Positions 37,610 through 47,512 are shown, counted from the first letter of the stretch. The stretch: 64,000 bases of DNA from Chloroflexota bacterium (GCA_005880985.1 VBIQ01000004.1:186001-250000), one strand, 5' to 3'. The notes: generated by a model from the sequence alone, not told the origin. Translations and numbers: made by a program.

Positions 37610-39463
37610 GTGAAAGGTTCGCGGGTACTGACGGCCGCCGGGATCCTCGGCATCACCGGCCTGGCACTTCTCCCAGCCACCTCGAGGGCGTCCGGCGAGA
37701 CTCCCCACGGCAGCGCCACCGCGGCCACCCTCAAGCTGGCGGTCGCGGCCCGCGCCCTGCTCTCGACCACCAACGGTGCGCTCGCGCAGCTGAGCAGCGT
37801 CCCCGGTGTCGGTGGCGCGCTCGACCAGGTGACCAGCGACGTCGTCGTCCAGCTCGACCGCGCCAGCGCCAGCGGGGCGCTGACCCAGGGAGCCACCGAC
37901 ATCGCCTCCGGTGAGGCGATGTCGACGCCGCTGTCGATCGACTACCGGCCGATCAACGGCGTGCTCGCCGCGCTGCAGCAGGACCTGAAGGCGCTGAGCG
38001 CGCCGGCCCTGAGCAGCCTTCCCGCCACGGTCACCGGGCAGCTCAGCCAGCTGACATCGGTGACGCAGCAGCTGGCCGGGCTCAACTCCCAGCTCGCCAA
38101 CCTGATGAGCGGCCTGGCCCTCAACCTCTCCGACAGCTCGATCGCTCAACTGCACATCCCCGGCAAGCCCGACATCCCGTATCAGGCGAAGAGCGGGATC
38201 ACGGTTCCCCAGGGTCAGCTCGCCGGGATCGGCACCCAGCTCAGCCTGGCGCCCTTCACCGCCACCGCCGTCGACGCCGCCCACGCCCTCGCGTATCAAC
38301 TCAGCGCGCCCACCGTCGAGGCCGCCAACACCACCGAGGCGCTCAGCGTCGGCCCGCAGCTCAACCTTGCCGCGCTCAACGGTCTCGATCAGGCGCTGCA
38401 GTCCCTGATGGGTCAGCTGACCTCGATCCTCGCCACCCTGCAGCAGGCGCTGTCGCCGGCGGGCGCGGCGTCGGCACCGAGCCTCTCCGCGGTCACCGGC
38501 GCGCTCCAGGCCAACCCGCTCACGGCACCGCTCGCGGGCGCCCTGTCGGCCGCCGCCGGGGCCACGGGCAGTGGTTCCGGCCTGCCCGCAGCCGACCTCT
38601 CCGGCCTGCAGGCGCTGGCGGGACAGGTGCAGGGCGCGATCAATGCGCTGACCGGGCTGGCCGGCCTCAACAAGGTGCTCGGCCAGATCGGTCTCAGCGA
38701 GATCCTGAGCACCAGCGGCGTCACCGCCACCGCGCGTCTCCATCCCACCGGCAACGGCGGCTCCGAGGCGCTGGCGACCGCGCAGTTCGTCGATGCCAAG
38801 GTGCTGTCGCTCGGATCGCAGGTGGCTTCGCAGCTTGGCGTCGCCGCCAACACCGCGCTGCTCGACGTCAAGGGCGTGCAGTCGAGCTCGCAGGCGGCAT
38901 TCGGCAACGGCGCCGGCGATCCGGTCGCCAGCAGCAAGCTGGCCGAGATCGATGTTCTCGGCAAGCCCGTTCTCAACGCCGACGACGTGGTGTCCAAGCT
39001 CGGAATCGGCCAGGAATTCCGCCAGCCGGTGAGCACTCCGCTCGGCACGCTGACGCTGGCGGTGACCCGCGGCGCCCCACACGTCATCTCCAACACCCCC
39101 ACCAACAAGTCGGTGGAGATCGCCGCGCTCGACATCCAGCTGATCAACGGCGCCGCCGCCAACGGCGCCAACCCGTTGAACCTGCCCGCGCTCGGAAGCG
39201 GCAGCGGCCCCGCCGGCGACCACATCGCCGCCCTCGGCGGCACCGGCGGCACGCTCGTCGACCTCGCCCTCGCTCCCACCGCCGCCGACGTCACCACCAA
39301 CCCCGGACCTACCGCTGCACCGACCTCGTGCACCGGCCAGGCCTGCCTGCCGCAGACCGGGATGTTCGGAGCACCGGTGCTCACCGCCGCCGCTTTGCTC
39401 GGTGGCGTCGGTGTCGCGCTCCGGGTGATCGGCGGCCGCCGGCGGCGGGCCGGCCAGCGTTAG
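37610..39463 (+). CDS. Secreted surface protein with C-terminal LPQTG sortase-anchoring signal
   Basis: N-terminal signal peptide; C-terminus CLPQTGMFGAPVLTAAALLGGVGVALRVIGGRRRRAGQR (LPxTG, hydrophobic span, basic tail). Confidence 0.8.
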   Translation: MKGSRVLTAAGILGITGLALLPATSRASGETPHGSATAATLKLAVAARALLSTTNGALAQLSSVPGVGGALDQVTSDVVVQLDRASASGALTQGATDIASGEAMSTPLSIDYRPINGVLAALQQDLKALSAPALSSLPATVTGQLSQLTSVTQQLAGLNSQLANLMSGLALNLSDSSIAQLHIPGKPDIPYQAKSGITVPQGQLAGIGTQLSLAPFTATAVDAAHALAYQLSAPTVEAANTTEALSVGPQLNLAALNGLDQALQSLMGQLTSILATLQQALSPAGAASAPSLSAVTGALQANPLTAPLAGALSAAAGATGSGSGLPAADLSGLQALAGQVQGAINALTGLAGLNKVLGQIGLSEILSTSGVTATARLHPTGNGGSEALATAQFVDAKVLSLGSQVASQLGVAANTALLDVKGVQSSSQAAFGNGAGDPVASSKLAEIDVLGKPVLNADDVVSKLGIGQEFRQPVSTPLGTLTLAVTRGAPHVISNTPTNKSVEIAALDIQLINGAAANGANPLNLPALGSGSGPAGDHIAALGGTGGTLVDLALAPTAADVTTNPGPTAAPTSCTGQACLPQTGMFGAPVLTAAALLGGVGVALRVIGGRRRRAGQR

Positions 39464-39475
39464 CAGGCGGATCCG

Positions 39476-40180
39476 GTGATCCGAGTCGACCCGGGCCCGA
39501 CGACCGCGGCGCCCGGGCCGCTCGATCACGGGCGCGCGCCACGCTCGAGTCTGTCCGGCGCCACCCGGCGCCGCCTGCGCCGGGCCAGTTGGGCGCTGAT
39601 GAGCGTCGCGGTGGTGCTGGTCGGCTACGTCGGACTGCTGATCGCCTACGAGGGCTACCAGCAGCACCGCCTGTCATCAGACTGGGATCGCGCTCATCCC
39701 GCCGGCAGCATCGTCGACCGGACGCAGGCACCGGGCGCCGACCTGACCTCGCAGCGTCCCCATCTCGCCGACGGCCAGCCGCTGGCGCGGCTGCGTCTGT
39801 CCAGTGTCGGCTTCGACGCCATCGTCACCGAAGGCTCCGAGAGCGGCATTCTCAGCAGCGGTCCCGGTCACGAGGATCACACCGCCTATCCCGGTGAAGG
39901 CGGCCTGGTGCTCTTCAGCAACCACAACGGCTTCTCGCTGAGCTGGGGCGACCTGAGGGTCGGTGACGCGGTGGTGGTGGAGATGTCGTACGGCCGCTAC
40001 CGCTACACCATCACCGACCGCAGCATCGTCAGCGGCGGCGACTCGTCGATCCTGCACCGGTCCCACAACGGTGATGTCCTGTACCTGTCGACCTGCTGGC
40101 CGCTCTGGCAGGGAGCGCTCGCTCGCGACCGGCTGGTGTTCCAGGCTGTTCCCGCGGCCGCGCCGGGAGCGAAGGCATGA
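39476..40180 (+). CDS. Sortase
   Basis: N-terminal TM; GPGHEDHTAYPGEGGLVLFSNHNGF (catalytic His), DVLYLSTCWP (catalytic Cys), ALARDRLVF (Arg). Confidence 0.85.
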   Translation: MIRVDPGPTTAAPGPLDHGRAPRSSLSGATRRRLRRASWALMSVAVVLVGYVGLLIAYEGYQQHRLSSDWDRAHPAGSIVDRTQAPGADLTSQRPHLADGQPLARLRLSSVGFDAIVTEGSESGILSSGPGHEDHTAYPGEGGLVLFSNHNGFSLSWGDLRVGDAVVVEMSYGRYRYTITDRSIVSGGDSSILHRSHNGDVLYLSTCWPLWQGALARDRLVFQAVPAAAPGAKA

Positions 40181-42291
40181 AGCGCGCCTGGCAGGTGATG
40201 CTCGCTGCCGCGCTGGCAGCGGCTCCACTGATCGGCATCGGTCAGTTCCACCGAGTCGAGGGTTCCTCGCAGTTGTGTCCGCAACCCGGCATTGGCTCGG
40301 TCTCGCCGCAGGTTGCATCGGTGGGGTCCACGGTCACGCTCGGAGGGTCGGGTTTCAGCACCGGCGGGGCAGGCAAGTGCCAGGTGGCGGTGAGCATCGC
40401 CGGCGTTGGGCAGCAGGCGGTCCAGGTCGCCGGCGACAGCACCCTGAGCTTTCAGGTCACCAGCAGCAGCCCCGGGGCTCCGATCTACGGGCCGGTGGTG
40501 GTGACCTCGACCGACGCGCTGGGGAACACCAACAGCAGCAGCAGCGGAGACGATCCCGAGTTCATCACCGCTCCCACTCTCGGCAACGCCCCCGCCGCAC
40601 CTGCGGAGCGACAGGGGTTCACTCTCTCCGGTACGGGTCTGCTCGCCGGTGGCCTGCTGAGTGGGACGACGGTCTCGTACTCCACGGCGCGGGGAAGTTG
40701 CCCTGCCTCGTATCAGCTGAGCAGCGCGGCGATGAGCGACGACGCGGTGCACGTCGCCGGCATCCCCGAGTGGTGCGACGGATCACTCTCCCTTGCGCTC
40801 GCCGTCTTCGCCGACTCGCAGCGCCGCAGCACCATGGTCGTCGGCCTGGGCCCGGTTCCCGTCGACGTGGCGTTGGTAACCAGCGGCGGACCGCCGGCCG
40901 CGGTGCCGGCCGGGTCTCCGGCGGTCGTGCTCCGTGGCAGCGGTTTCGGCACTCCCGACCCGAACACCGGTGGCGACTTCGGCGTCGCGTCGTGGAGCGA
41001 CAGCGCGATCAGCGTTGCCGTTCCCGATTCGGCCGTCTCCGGAACGCTCAGCCTCCGCCGCGCCGATGGTTCGGTGCTGGTGTCGCAACCGTTGCAGGTG
41101 CAGGCGCGGATCACCGGTGTCTCACCGACCAGCGCCGGCACCGGCGATGCCGTGACCATCTCCGGCACCGGATTCGGGCCGAGCGGCGGCCGGGTGTCGC
41201 TGGGATCGACCACGCTCCCGGTCCGGTCGTGGTCACCGACCACCGTGGTGGTGACCATCGCGGACGGCGCCGTCAGCGGAGCTCTGTCGGTGGCTCCCGG
41301 CGCATTCAACCTGGCTCCCGCCGCCACACCGGCGATCACCGTGCTGCCGCGGGTGACCGCAGTCAATCCCACCCACGCGGGCCCGGGGGCTGTGGTGGAG
41401 GTGGTGGGCACCGGTTTCGGCAGCCAGCCGGGTGCGGTGCGCATCGGTGGCAAGCCGGCACAGATCACGCTCTGGGGAGAGCATCAGATCGTGGTCGGCG
41501 TGCCCGCGGGCGCAGCGCCTGGTGCGACCACGCTGACGGTGTCGGTCCCCGGCGCACCCGGGCCCGTCTCGATCGTCCTGGTTGTCGACGCGGCCCCGGC
41601 GGCCACCTCGGGGCCACAGCCCGGTCACGGCCTCATCCCACCGAGCCCCGGCGGCCCGGTGATCACCACCAAGCCGGTCCCCTTCTCCAAGCCCCCCAAG
41701 CCGGCGAGCCCGGTCGACCTCGGCTTGAGCGCCAACCGAGCCACCGCGGACCCGGGGAGCGAGGTGCCGGTCACCATCACCCTCACCGCCTTTGGCAAGC
41801 CGGTCGCCGGCTCGGCGGTGACGCTGCTGATGGTGGTCGAGCCGGGGAGCGACGCCAGCATCACGCCGGACCATGGCGTCACCGACGACCATGGCCAGCT
41901 TCACGGTGTGCTCCGCCTCAGCCGCCGCGCCGGCGACCACATCGTCCTCGCCCGCTCGGGCATCTATTCCGATGAGATCCGCGTCGTCGGCCGCGCGACC
42001 ACCGTGGCCAGCCTGGTGCATGACAATCCCGCGAGCGGCAGCGGCCTGGGCGGACTGCCACGCAATCTGATCCTTTTCCTGCTGTACAGCGTCGCCGTGC
42101 TGTTCGGATTGGGCTTCGCGATGAACCTGGCGACCCTTCGGCATGCCGCCGGCACCGGCTCGGTGTCCGGCACGAGCGTCTCCAACCGGGGCTCCGGACC
42201 GCTGCAGGCGTTGGCCGCGATCACCCAGTTCGCGGCAGCCGTCCTGGTGATCGTCGCCGGCCAGCTGGTTGCCCGCCTGCGCCGGCGCTGA
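40177..42291 (+). CDS. IPT/TIG-repeat and Ig-like extracellular protein with C-terminal TM helices
   Basis: Repeats such as ITGVSPTSAGTGDAVTISGTGFGPSGG and VTAVNPTHAGPGAVVEVVGTGFGSQPG; Ig-like DLGLSANRATADPGSEVPVTITLTAFGKPV; two C-terminal TMs. ATGA overlap with the sortase gene. Confidence 0.8.
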   Translation: MKRAWQVMLAAALAAAPLIGIGQFHRVEGSSQLCPQPGIGSVSPQVASVGSTVTLGGSGFSTGGAGKCQVAVSIAGVGQQAVQVAGDSTLSFQVTSSSPGAPIYGPVVVTSTDALGNTNSSSSGDDPEFITAPTLGNAPAAPAERQGFTLSGTGLLAGGLLSGTTVSYSTARGSCPASYQLSSAAMSDDAVHVAGIPEWCDGSLSLALAVFADSQRRSTMVVGLGPVPVDVALVTSGGPPAAVPAGSPAVVLRGSGFGTPDPNTGGDFGVASWSDSAISVAVPDSAVSGTLSLRRADGSVLVSQPLQVQARITGVSPTSAGTGDAVTISGTGFGPSGGRVSLGSTTLPVRSWSPTTVVVTIADGAVSGALSVAPGAFNLAPAATPAITVLPRVTAVNPTHAGPGAVVEVVGTGFGSQPGAVRIGGKPAQITLWGEHQIVVGVPAGAAPGATTLTVSVPGAPGPVSIVLVVDAAPAATSGPQPGHGLIPPSPGGPVITTKPVPFSKPPKPASPVDLGLSANRATADPGSEVPVTITLTAFGKPVAGSAVTLLMVVEPGSDASITPDHGVTDDHGQLHGVLRLSRRAGDHIVLARSGIYSDEIRVVGRATTVASLVHDNPASGSGLGGLPRNLILFLLYSVAVLFGLGFAMNLATLRHAAGTGSVSGTSVSNRGSGPLQALAAITQFAAAVLVIVAGQLVARLRRR

Positions 42292-42306
42292 GCTGGGTCC
42301 GTCGGG

Positions 42307-42771
42307 TCAGCGCGGCGCCAGCCAGATCAGGAAGACGATCGTCCACACCACCAGAGCGCCGATCAAGAGCGGCGCGTCGATGTTGTTGACGGCAACGCTC
42401 ATCACCCTCGGCCCGCCGCCCCCGCGCGGCCTGGCCTCGGGCTCGCCGACGCGGACCACACCGCCGCGATCCGGCCGGCCGACGTCCGCCATCCCCCACG
42501 GCGGAGGCGGCGCGTACGGCCCCGGGCGCGGGGTGACGTGGATCTGCTCCTCCCGTTCCTGCAACCGCGCGTCGGCGATGATGCCGAAGACCAGCAGCCC
42601 GCCGACCCCGCCGATCCCGACGCCGAGCACGATGAGGAAGAGGGCCAGCCAGAACTGGACGTAGTCGTTGTAGGCGTGGGGGTAGATCAGCAGGAGGATC
42701 CCGCCGATCACCGACGTCGCGGCGGTCAGACCGAAGCCGACGGACTTGGCGATGATCTCGCGGAGAGGCAT
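42307..42771 (-). CDS. Hypothetical membrane protein
   Basis: 154-aa ORF from MPLREIIAKSVGFGL with about 3 TM helices. Confidence 0.6.
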   Translation of the reverse strand: MPLREIIAKSVGFGLTAATSVIGGILLLIYPHAYNDYVQFWLALFLIVLGVGIGGVGGLLVFGIIADARLQEREEQIHVTPRPGPYAPPPPWGMADVGRPDRGGVVRVGEPEARPRGGGGPRVMSVAVNNIDAPLLIGALVVWTIVFLIWLAPR

Positions 42772-42868
42772 GAGGGCTGTCTCTTCGTGGAGGAGGCGGC
42801 GACCGGGCGAGTATAGCGGCGAGCACCGCGATCCTCTGATGCGGGCGGCGCCGTAGCATCCGCGGTGC

Positions 42869-42940
42869 GCCCGCATCGTCTAGCGGTCAGGACTCCACCC
42901 TTTCAAGGTGGCAACCGGGGTTCGACTCCCCGTGCGGGTA
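42869..42940 (+). tRNA. tRNA-Glu (anticodon TTC)
   Basis: GCCCGCA/TGCGGGT acceptor stem; CCACC-CTTTCAA-GGTGG anticodon arm; CGGGG-TTCGACT-CCCCG T-arm; no encoded CCA. Confidence 0.97.
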
Positions 42941-43023
42941 GTTCTTGTCAGAACCCGAACCCGTCGAGGCCGCACCACGCACCCGGGTCGGGGTCACCAC
43001 GCATGAGAAGAGGAGAGGAGGCG

Positions 43024-43443
43024 ATGGCGGATAGCCAGCCCCGGTTGCGCACCGGCAAGCTCTGCCACGTCGAGATGCCTGCCATCGACGTCGCTCGCTC
43101 CGCAGAGTTCTACCGGCGGGTCTTCGGTTGGGCAGTCCGTCACCGTGGAGACGGATCGGTGTCGTTTGACGACTCCGTCGGTGAGGTGAGCGGCGCCTTC
43201 GTCACCGGCCGCGCACCTGCCGGCGACCCCGGCTTCCTCGTCTACGTCATGGTGGCGGACGCCACCACCGCGTTGGATGCCGTGGTCGCCGCAGGTGGGG
43301 AGGTCGTGCGACCGGTGGGCCCGTCGGGTGGTGAGATATTCGCCTGGTTCAAGGATCCGACGGGCAACGTCCTGGGCGTCTACCAGCAGCCCGGCCTGGC
43401 GCAGATGGAGCAGCTCGACGAGACGGCAGCCCACCGTGGCTGA
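43024..43443 (+). CDS. VOC/glyoxalase family protein
   Basis: HVEMPAIDVARSAEFYRRVFGWAV...IFAWFKDPTGNVLGVYQ. Confidence 0.85.
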   Translation: MADSQPRLRTGKLCHVEMPAIDVARSAEFYRRVFGWAVRHRGDGSVSFDDSVGEVSGAFVTGRAPAGDPGFLVYVMVADATTALDAVVAAGGEVVRPVGPSGGEIFAWFKDPTGNVLGVYQQPGLAQMEQLDETAAHRG

Positions 43444-44074
43444 GCATTCCGGAGAGGGCGGCGACGGCCTCCCCGGTCCATGGCGCCCACCGCGGACCGA
43501 AGAGTTTGACGCCATGTACGCGGCGACTCCGCCGTGGGACATCGGACGACCGCAGCCGGCATTCCTCGAACTGGCCGAGGCGGGCACACTCCGCGGCCGC
43601 GTCCTGGACGTCGGCTGTGGGACCGGCGAGCACGTCCTCATGTGTGCCGGACTGGGCCTGGAGGTGACGGGGGTCGACGCCGCCCCCGCGGCCATCGCCA
43701 GGGCCGAAGCCAAGGCCCGCGATCGGGGACTGACCGCCCGCTTCCTGGTGTGGGATGCCCTGCAGCTGGCGTCCCTCGATGACCGGTTCGATACCGTGTT
43801 GGACTGTGGCCTGTTTCACATCTTCGCGGACGATGACCGTCCGCGGTTCGTCGAGAGCCTCCGAACGGTGATCCCGCCGGGCGGTCGCTACCACATGCTG
43901 TGCTTCAGCGACCGACAGCCTGGCGACTGGGGTCCGAGGCGGGTGACGCAGGGCGAAATCAGGGCCAGCTTCGGGCCGGGGTGGCGAGTCGACTCCATCG
44001 AAGCAGCCAGACTCGACATCACCATCGACCCGAACGGCGCCCTGGCCTGGCGGACGGCCCTCACCCGAGTCTGA
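43436..44074 (+). CDS. SAM-dependent class I methyltransferase
   Basis: VLDVGCGTGEHVLMCAGLGLEVTGVDAAPAAI. Confidence 0.87.
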   Translation: MAEHSGEGGDGLPGPWRPPRTEEFDAMYAATPPWDIGRPQPAFLELAEAGTLRGRVLDVGCGTGEHVLMCAGLGLEVTGVDAAPAAIARAEAKARDRGLTARFLVWDALQLASLDDRFDTVLDCGLFHIFADDDRPRFVESLRTVIPPGGRYHMLCFSDRQPGDWGPRRVTQGEIRASFGPGWRVDSIEAARLDITIDPNGALAWRTALTRV

Positions 44075-44148
44075 CCGCGACCCGGCGAGGGATCCGCGCA
44101 CGCTGACGGACGTTGCGGCCTGTCGTGTACGTTGATCCAGCCTGAGCT

Positions 44149-45192
44149 GTGATCGATTTCTCGCTGACCGACGACATCGGGGCACTGGAGGCGGAGCTGC
44201 TGCGCTTTGCCTCGAACCAGTTGAGAGATCGCGCACGCGGCTTCGAGGCAGGTGGCGGGTGGGACGCGGCGACGCTGAAGACCTTTCGCGCCTTCGGGGT
44301 GGCCGGAGTTGACGCGCCGGAGAGCTGGGGTGGAGTCGACCTCGGGGCGCTGGCCAAGGTGGTCGCGCTCGAGGCGATCTCCCGTGGCGACGCCGGCGGG
44401 ATCGTCGCCGCCGACACAGCCGGTCCGGCGACTGCCGCCGCTCTCGTCTGCCCTGACCAGACCCTGGCGGCACGAGTTGTGACCGCCGCGCTGGCCGGCG
44501 AGAACCGGGCAGCGCTGGTCCTCGCCGACCAGGCGGACGAGGCGTGGATGCCCGGGTCCACGGCTCCCGCCTGGACCTGGACCAGCCATTCCGGCGGACT
44601 CCGGCTGCTCGACACCGCGGGCTGCGCCGCGACGTTGGCGGATGCCGGCGCCCTGCACGCCTCGGGCGGAGTCGCCGTGGACCTGAGCGGCGCCGAGACG
44701 GTCGCTGAATGGACCCTGGACCCGGAGACCGTCGCGCTGTTGCGCGGGCGCGCCCGCCTCTGGCCGGCCGCGGTGCTGCTCGGTGTCGCCACGGCGTCGC
44801 TCGACTACGGCATGGCATACGCCCGCGAGCGGGTGGTCATGGGCATCCCCGTCGCCCACCATCAGGGCAACGCCTTCGCCATCGCCGAGGCGGCGGGGAT
44901 GATCGAGGCGGCACGCGCCTCGGTCCGGGCCGCCGCGGTTCGCATCGACCAGGCAATGTCGTGGGCCGGGGTCTGGGCGACGCTGGCCTACCTCGATGCC
45001 GTCGACGCGGCGCTCCATGCGACCGACCTCGGCGTCCAGTTGCTCGGCGGCCACGGCTACGTCGAGGACCATCCCGCGGAGAAGTGGTTTCGCGAGGCGC
45101 GCGCCCTGACGCAACTGCTCGGTGGCCGTCAGTCAGCCATCGCCGACGCCGCAGAGTACGTGCTCGACCTTCCCGATCCACTCCTGGCATGA
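44149..45192 (+). CDS. Acyl-CoA dehydrogenase-like protein with degenerate middle domain
   Basis: YARERVVMGIPVAHHQGNAFAIAEAAGMIEAAR and LLGGHGYVEDHPAEKWFREARALTQLLGG present; no recognisable TEPGAGSD-type middle-domain motif. Confidence 0.8.
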   Translation: MIDFSLTDDIGALEAELLRFASNQLRDRARGFEAGGGWDAATLKTFRAFGVAGVDAPESWGGVDLGALAKVVALEAISRGDAGGIVAADTAGPATAAALVCPDQTLAARVVTAALAGENRAALVLADQADEAWMPGSTAPAWTWTSHSGGLRLLDTAGCAATLADAGALHASGGVAVDLSGAETVAEWTLDPETVALLRGRARLWPAAVLLGVATASLDYGMAYARERVVMGIPVAHHQGNAFAIAEAAGMIEAARASVRAAAVRIDQAMSWAGVWATLAYLDAVDAALHATDLGVQLLGGHGYVEDHPAEKWFREARALTQLLGGRQSAIADAAEYVLDLPDPLLA

Positions 45193-46400
45193 AGACCATC
45201 GAGTCCACCCTGGAGCTCGACCAGCGCACCCGCGCGGTGCTCGAGCAGGTCCGCAATCTCGGCGCATCGCATCTGCGCCCTCTCGGTCTGCAGGCCGACC
45301 GCGCCGGGGCGCCGCTGCCTCCGGATCATCCGTTCTTCGAGATGGTCTGGCGCTCCGGTCTGGCGGGCGGGGCGCTGGCGGCGCCGGAGGAGGAAGAGGG
45401 CGGCGACGGCGCCCCCAACTATCGCCATGTCCGCGGGTGCGTTCTCGCCGAAGAGGCGTCGTACTGGGACCGCGGGGTGGCGGTGTCGCTGCCCGGCCCC
45501 GGTCTCGGCGGACCTCCGGTGCAGCTGATGGGCACTCCCGCGCAGCGCGAGCAATTCCTCAGCATCTTCCGCGATCGGACCGGTCCGCCCCTCTGGGCCG
45601 CGTTCGCCATGACCGAGCCGGGCGCGGGCAGCGACGTGGCCCGCATCGAGACGCGCTGCACCAAGGATGGCGACCACTGGGTGCTCAATGGCACCAAGAT
45701 GTTCTCCTCCAACTCCAAGCGCGCCCGCTGGGTCGCGGTGTTCGCCACCGCCGATCGTGCCCAGGGCAGGGCCGGCCACCGCGCCTTCGTGGTCGAGTCC
45801 GGCACCCCCGGATTCGAGGTGATCCGGGTCGAGAAGAAGATGGGGGTGCGCGCCTATGAGACGTGCACCTTCGTCCTTCAGGACTGTCGCGTCCCCGCCG
45901 GCAACCTTCTCGGCGGCGAGGAGTACTACGGCGAGCGCCGTGGCTTCAAGGGGGCGATGGCGTCGTTCAACGCGACCCGTCCGGTGATCGCCGCCAACGC
46001 CGTGGGGATCGCGCGCGCGGCCGCCGACATCGCCCGGGACTTCATCCACGACGAATATCCCCGGACCGGGACGCGCCGAGCTCTGGCGCTCGAGCGGATG
46101 GTCGACATGCGACGGGCGATCGAGCGGTCGCGGTTGCTGTGCCTGCGGGCGGCGTGGCGTCTCGACCGGGGCGAACCCAACGCCCTCGAGTCATCGCTGG
46201 CGAAGATGCACGCGCCGCCGGTGGCGCTCCGTGCCGTGTCGATGGCGTTCGACATCCTCGGCGAGGCGGGAATCCGGCGCGATCGTCTGCTCGAGAAGCT
46301 CTATCGTGACGTCAAGGTGCTCGACATCGTCGAGGGGACGCAGCAGGTGCAGCGCCTGATCGTGGCGCGGCGCCTGGTGGGTCTTCCCAGCCAGGGCTGA
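45189..46400 (+). CDS. Acyl-CoA dehydrogenase
   Basis: WAAFAMTEPGAGSDVARIETRCTKDGDHWVLNGTKMFSSN; KVLDIVEGTQQVQRLIVARRL. Confidence 0.93.
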   Translation: MKTIESTLELDQRTRAVLEQVRNLGASHLRPLGLQADRAGAPLPPDHPFFEMVWRSGLAGGALAAPEEEEGGDGAPNYRHVRGCVLAEEASYWDRGVAVSLPGPGLGGPPVQLMGTPAQREQFLSIFRDRTGPPLWAAFAMTEPGAGSDVARIETRCTKDGDHWVLNGTKMFSSNSKRARWVAVFATADRAQGRAGHRAFVVESGTPGFEVIRVEKKMGVRAYETCTFVLQDCRVPAGNLLGGEEYYGERRGFKGAMASFNATRPVIAANAVGIARAAADIARDFIHDEYPRTGTRRALALERMVDMRRAIERSRLLCLRAAWRLDRGEPNALESSLAKMHAPPVALRAVSMAFDILGEAGIRRDRLLEKLYRDVKVLDIVEGTQQVQRLIVARRLVGLPSQG

Positions 46401-46405
46401 AAGGC

Positions 46406-47173
46406 TCAGACCCCGGTCTGCCGAGTGGCGAGGATGAGCACCGTCTGATAGTGGTGGGCCATCTCCCCGCCGAGCGAGTCGATGGCCGCACCGACGCCCT
46501 CGAGCAGTGCTGATCGCCGCCCGCCGGCCAGCTGGACGTGATCGCTGTGGGTTGCCAGGTAGGCGAGCCACGCATCGCGCGTGTATGTGTGGTCCCAGGC
46601 ATACGAGCGCAGCTCCACCGAGCTGAAGCCGCCGGTCGACATCAGCTGCTCGACGCGGTTTGCGTCCCGCCCGTCGCGATACCCGAGGGCGTTGGTCGTC
46701 TCGGCGATCTCCGGGGCCAGCCGCCGGTAGACCGACTCGAGCGCCGTCCGTACGGCCGGCTCGTGGACACCCAGGTTCCAGAACGCGGCCAGGCGGCCAC
46801 CGGGCCGGAGCACCGAGACCGCCTTCGGTCCACCGACCGCGGGATCGACCCAGTGCCACGCCTGGCCGGAGATCAGCAGATCGAAGGTCCTCGCCTTCGC
46901 ATCCCACGTCTCGAAGCTCGAGACCTCGACCACCACGCCGTGCTCCCGCGCAACCTCGGCCATGCGGGCATCGGCCTCGACACCGAGAACATCGCAGCCC
47001 CGCATCAGGAACAGCCGTGCAGCCTTGCCGGTGCCGGTGCCGACGTCGAGGATGTCTCGGGGCGCAAACCCAATGAGGTCGTCGACCAACGCATCCGGAT
47101 ATGAGGGGCGAGCCCGGTCGTAGAGGTCGGCGACCGAACCGAATGACAGCGCTCGCTCCAGGTCTTCGTGCAC
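46406..47173 (-). CDS. SAM-dependent class I methyltransferase
   Basis: ILDVGTGTGKAARLFLMRGCDVLGVEADARM; GQAWHWVDP. Confidence 0.88.
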   Translation of the reverse strand: MHEDLERALSFGSVADLYDRARPSYPDALVDDLIGFAPRDILDVGTGTGKAARLFLMRGCDVLGVEADARMAEVAREHGVVVEVSSFETWDAKARTFDLLISGQAWHWVDPAVGGPKAVSVLRPGGRLAAFWNLGVHEPAVRTALESVYRRLAPEIAETTNALGYRDGRDANRVEQLMSTGGFSSVELRSYAWDHTYTRDAWLAYLATHSDHVQLAGGRRSALLEGVGAAIDSLGGEMAHHYQTVLILATRQTGV

Positions 47174-47482
47174 GTCGGGTCAGTCCAGGTGGGCCGGTGG
47201 TCGCCGAACGATAGCCAAGATGACGACGCACACCGTCGGTTCGGTGACCTGCACAGCTGCCGCTTGGCGGGGAAGCGTGGCGGTAGCTACAGCCGCGGGC
47301 CGACGCAAACCGTCCGCGCGGCTGTCTTCCTCGATGTCGGCGTCAACCGGGCGGCTTGGACACCGTGTGAGTGCAGCCGGAGGCGTGGGGCTCTCTCGCA
47401 GTGGCCTGGGAGCCGTGGCGGTGGTGGCGCTGGCGCTCGCGGCGGTTGCGCTGACCGCCCGAGGCTGTGGCGCGACCGGGGC

Positions 47483-47512
47483 TTGCCTATATAAACAGGC
47501 TGGCCTTACTAT
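47483..47512 (+). promoter_or_regulatory. Candidate sigma70-type promoter upstream of SDR-queA-regulator operon
   Basis: TTGCCT, 18-bp spacer, TACTAT in a locally AT-rich segment, 50 bp before the SDR start. Confidence 0.45.

Noticed and set aside
37544-39667. 707-aa minus-strand ORF opposite the LPQTG protein
   Set aside because: Antisense of a gene with clear signal peptide and sorting signal; composition is GC-artefact type.
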